DNA from: Eulemur rufifrons
Lineage: Eukaryota; Chordata; Mammalia; Primates; Lemuridae
DNA length: 64,000 nt
Reading direction: 5' to 3'
Assembly: GCF_041146395.1 (NCBI RefSeq)
Contig: NC_090990.1
Span: 40,186,001-40,250,000, forward strand
Numbering within the stretch: position 1 is the stretch's first letter; every line of letters begins with the position of its first letter. Positions 59,650 to 64,000 of this stretch are shown in pieces. Made by a program: the position numbers and the translations under genes. The notes under the pieces are model-generated. The model did not search any database. It was given only the letters and a program-made list of their open reading frames with translations, and had not been told where the DNA came from.

Positions 59650-60398
59650 TTCACGCCCATTAAGATAACTATTAACAAAAAAAAGAAAGAAAGAAAGAAA
59701 GAAAGAAAAACAAATATTGGCAAGGATGTGGAGAAATTGGAATTCTTGGGCACTATTGTGATGGGAATGTAAAATGGTACAGCCACTGTGGAAAACGGTA
59801 TGGTGGTTCCCCAAAAATTTAATCATAGAATTAATCATATGATCCATCAATTCTACTTGTAGGTATATACCCAAAAGAACTGAAAGCAGAGACACATATA
59901 TTTGCACACTTATGTTCATAGCAGCATTATTCATAAGGGTCAAAAGATGGAAACAACCCAAATGTCTATCAAGAAATAAATAAACAAAATGTGGTATATA
60001 CACACGGTGGAATACTATTCATCCTTAAAAAGGAAATAAATTCTGACACGCACTGCAACACGAATGAACCTTGAAGACATTATACTAAGTGAAATAAGTC
60101 AGACCCAAAAGGACAATACTGTATGATTCCATTCATATGAGATGCCTAAAGTAGCCAAATTCTGAGAGACAGAAAGTGGAATGGTGGTTGCCAGGGGCTG
60201 GGGAAGGAGAGATTGGGGAATCAGTGTTTAATGGGTGCAGAGCTTCAGTTTGGGAAGATGGAAAAGTTCCGGAAATGGATGAGGATGACAGTGGCACAGC
60301 AATGTGAACGTACTTAATGCCACTGAACTGTACACTTACTTAAAAATGGTCAAAATGGTAAATTTTATATTATGTATATTTTACTACAATTTAAAAAG
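59650..60398 (+). mobile_element. 5'-truncated LINE-1 (ORF2 end plus 3' UTR)
   Basis: Older L1M-type 3' end: aggatgtggagaaattggaa, ttcatagcagcattattcat, ggtggttgccaggggctggg, ttactacaatttaaaaaggg. ORF2 is only a fragment, broken by stops and by a (GAAA)n tract at 59677-59711; it is not functional. Confidence 0.92.
59677..59711 (+). repeat. (GAAA)n microsatellite inside L1
   Basis: Five to six gaaa units expanded from an A-rich site in ORF2. Confidence 0.9.
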
Positions 60399-60399
60399 G

Positions 60400-61165
60400 G
60401 GGGAGAACTGGACAGAGAGCTCTGAGGCAGGGCACAAGGATGTCCAATATGGGATGTCTTCAGGCTTCAAAGAGGGCACCTAAAAGGGGGCACCCAGGCG
60501 AGCCCAGGGGGGTGGGCTGGGGTAGAGGGGTCAGGGAAAGCTGTCTGCAGGAGGCCACGTCTAAACTGAAGTTTGAGCAGGAGCGGGGTGGGTGGGTGAG
60601 GAATGTGTTTAAGACAGAAGGGACTGCAGGTTAATTAATTTTTTCACCTGAGGGCCTTGGGTGTCAGGCTAAGAAGTTTGGTCTTTCTTTCGCCTATAGG
60701 GGCTTCAACTGGGAGAGTGGCCTACCTGGGCTCCAGAAAGAGCCCTCTAGGGGCCCCTGTGGAAGAGGTGAGCCGGAGGGCAGGCAGGGGGCCGCAGCGG
60801 CAGTGGGGCAGCAGCACTGGGGATGGGGGAACGCAGAGGAACTGGTGGGCGAGAATTTCCTGGGCTCGGTAACTGACCAGGTGTGGGGGTGTCGAAGATA
60901 ACTCCCAGGCTCCCAGTGTGAGTGCTGGTGGTGCCATTCGGGCAGACAGGGAGCCCCGGAGGGAGCACGTCTGGGGGTGGGGTGTATGATGAGGTCTGTC
61001 TTGGACAGGTTGAGTTTGCAAAGCCTGTTAGATGCCCAGGTAGAGACGTCCAGGAGACAGACAGATGATGAGTCCGGAGCTCTGGAGGGAAGTCTGGCCT
61101 GAAGACACAGTCTAAGAAGTCATCCACACCTAGTATTTAGATTCAAGCCCCAGGGAGTAGCCAAG
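60400..61165 (+). repeat. L2 LINE relic(s)
   Basis: Sense L2 order is clear in the second half: aactcccaggctcccagtgt, tcttggacaggttgagtttg, gatgcccaggtagagacgtc. The first 400 bp are less certain. Confidence 0.6.
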
Positions 61166-61379
61166 ATGACCCAAGCACAACATGTGAGAAAGAAGAGCCG
61201 TGAACATTGCGCAGAGCAGCGTGGGACGCGATCTCGGAGAGGCGCCGATGTCTCGAAATCTTCATCCTCCCACTTTCAGGGCTCCATTTTCTCCTGGTTA
61301 TCCCTCTTCCCCTCTGACTGTTCTTCCTGTTACTCTTTAAAGGATTCTTTTGCTCTAGCCTCCTCTTAAAATTTTATTA
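61166..61379. other. Intergenic sequence
   Basis: Short unique stretch, nothing recognised. Confidence 0.5.
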
Positions 61380-61640
61380 GTCAAGGTATTGCTGATATAA
61401 TGTTACATAACACACAGCCCCCAAATCTCAGTGGCTTATAATAAAAGCCATTTATTTCTCACTCACAGATCTGCAGTCAACTGAGTGGCTCTGCTTTCAG
61501 GGTGCAGCTGCCATTCTGGGGCACAGATGAAGGGCAGAGGCTGCCTAGCATGTTTCTTTCAAAGTCAGAGGAGGACCAGAGGCTGCGCCAACCCATGCCA
61601 GCCTCACGCCTGCTCTGCTCCCAGGTCCCACGGTCAAGCC
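61380..61640 (+). repeat. Possible DNA-transposon (hAT/MER-type) relic
   Basis: Ccaaatctcagtggcttata followed by aaagccatttatttctcact recalls MER-family elements; family not assignable by eye. Confidence 0.35.
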
Positions 61641-62029
61641 CAGGATCTGTGGGGCAGGGAGCGGGGTGAGTATCTGCTGAACAGTAATAGAATCTACCAC
61701 CAGTGGGCTTCTCTCAGGCTCTGTCCTAGACCCTCTCTCTCTCCTTGGGCAGGTTCACCCATGTGCATGGCACTGGCTGCACCCAAACCTTGACAACAAC
61801 GACTCCTGAAGCCACCCACTGGCCTGGATCTCCTTCCTCAGCACCACACCGTATCTGTTCAGTTGAGGGCATTTCCATCTGGATGATCTTGGGCATCTTC
61901 AAGTTCATGAGCCCAGAATTGGCCTCCTTTTTTCTCCCCACCCAATTCCTATATTCAGTCTCTATCTCTGCACATGGCACAGCACCTCCCTGACCTTCTG
62001 GGCCAGAAACATGGAGGTGGTCTCTGCTC
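61641..62029. other. Intergenic sequence
   Basis: Nothing recognised. Confidence 0.45.
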
Positions 62030-62369
62030 CTTCTCTTTTCCCTGCCAGCCGGTTCCAAGCTTGGTCCACTGGATTTGGCAAATGTGCCGTGTTCTGTGCA
62101 CTCCCTCCCCCTGCACTCTCACTGACACAGCCCAGCTCTGGAGTGTTGCACGGCCGCCAGCTGGCCTCCCTGCCTTCAGAACGCTCACCCGCTCATCTGC
62201 CTTCCCCCCACCAGCCAGAGAGATATGCTTAAGGCACAGATCTGCCCATGTCATGACCCTGCTCAACTCTTCAGTGGCTCCCCATCTCATACAAGGTAAA
62301 GCCCAAGTTCCTCAGCACTAAAGGTCAAGGCCCTTCACGATCTGGCTCCTGTCTGTCTCTGCAGCCTGT

Positions 62370-62370
<1 letters not shown>
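62030..62370 (-). repeat. L2-like LINE relic
   Basis: Antisense L2: gcccatgtcatgaccctgct, ctcttcagtggctccccatc, gatctggctcctgtctgtct. Confidence 0.7.
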
Positions 62371-63780
<1,410 letters not shown>

Positions 63781-64000
63781 ACACCTGCGGATGCTGAGGG
63801 AGGCCAAGGACAGTTTCCTGCTCACCTCCATGTGGTCCTGTATCTGGTTTACACATGTGGCGAATAAATGAAAGATCCGTGCTTTGTGGCAAAGCCTGAC
63901 AGAGTAATTCTATTCTGAGGGTGAATGTTCTGGAAATTTCAAGCTTTCTTCACCTGAGTTGTTTGTTCCCTTCCATCCGTGTGCCAGACACTGTGCCACG
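63781..64000. other. Intergenic sequence to the window edge
   Basis: Nothing recognised. Confidence 0.5.

Noticed and set aside
59527..60003. 158-codon minus-strand frame
   Set aside because: Antisense of the L1 ORF2 fragment.

Overview
This is nuclear genomic DNA from a primate, most probably a strepsirrhine (lemur). Six of the nine dimeric Alu elements carry a middle segment (a monomer junction of the type aaatagaaagaaattat followed by an AT-rich linker) that I recognise from lemur Alus. A LINE-1 3' end at 28243-28489 also looks strepsirrhine. The rest is ancient mammalian MIR/L2 debris, microsatellites and one large CpG island.

The only protein-coding gene I can support is SSBP3 (single-stranded-DNA-binding protein 3), on the minus strand. 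Its first four coding exons are 52889-52944, 51799-51871, 51512-51573 and 48855-48939. They join in frame through canonical GT-AG sites into residues 1-92, the LUFS/LisH domain that binds LDB1. The promoter and 5' UTR lie in a CpG island at about 52.2-53.96 kb, which contains a CGG-type trinucleotide tract. Everything below 48854 (at least 48.8 kb) is read as intron 4, because exon 5 and later exons were not found and are presumably beyond the left edge.

Layout: 1-48854 is intron 4, with Alu, MIR, L2, L1 and hAT-type relics and several unique blocks with regulatory character. These include a TATA/CpG-dense block near 38.87-39.1 kb, an AT-rich TAATTA-bearing block at 36.06-36.33 kb, and RFX X-box palindromes at 5.5 and 24.25 kb. 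48855-53.3 kb holds the compact 5' part of SSBP3. 54-64 kb is upstream DNA: unique sequence to about 56 kb, then dense L2/L1/Alu with no gene recognised.

Most long open frames in the window are compositional (GC-rich or repeat-derived) and are not called as genes. I see no prokaryotic-type system, CRISPR array or novel gene cluster. The interesting points are regulatory candidates and transposon structures, and all would need comparative or functional data.
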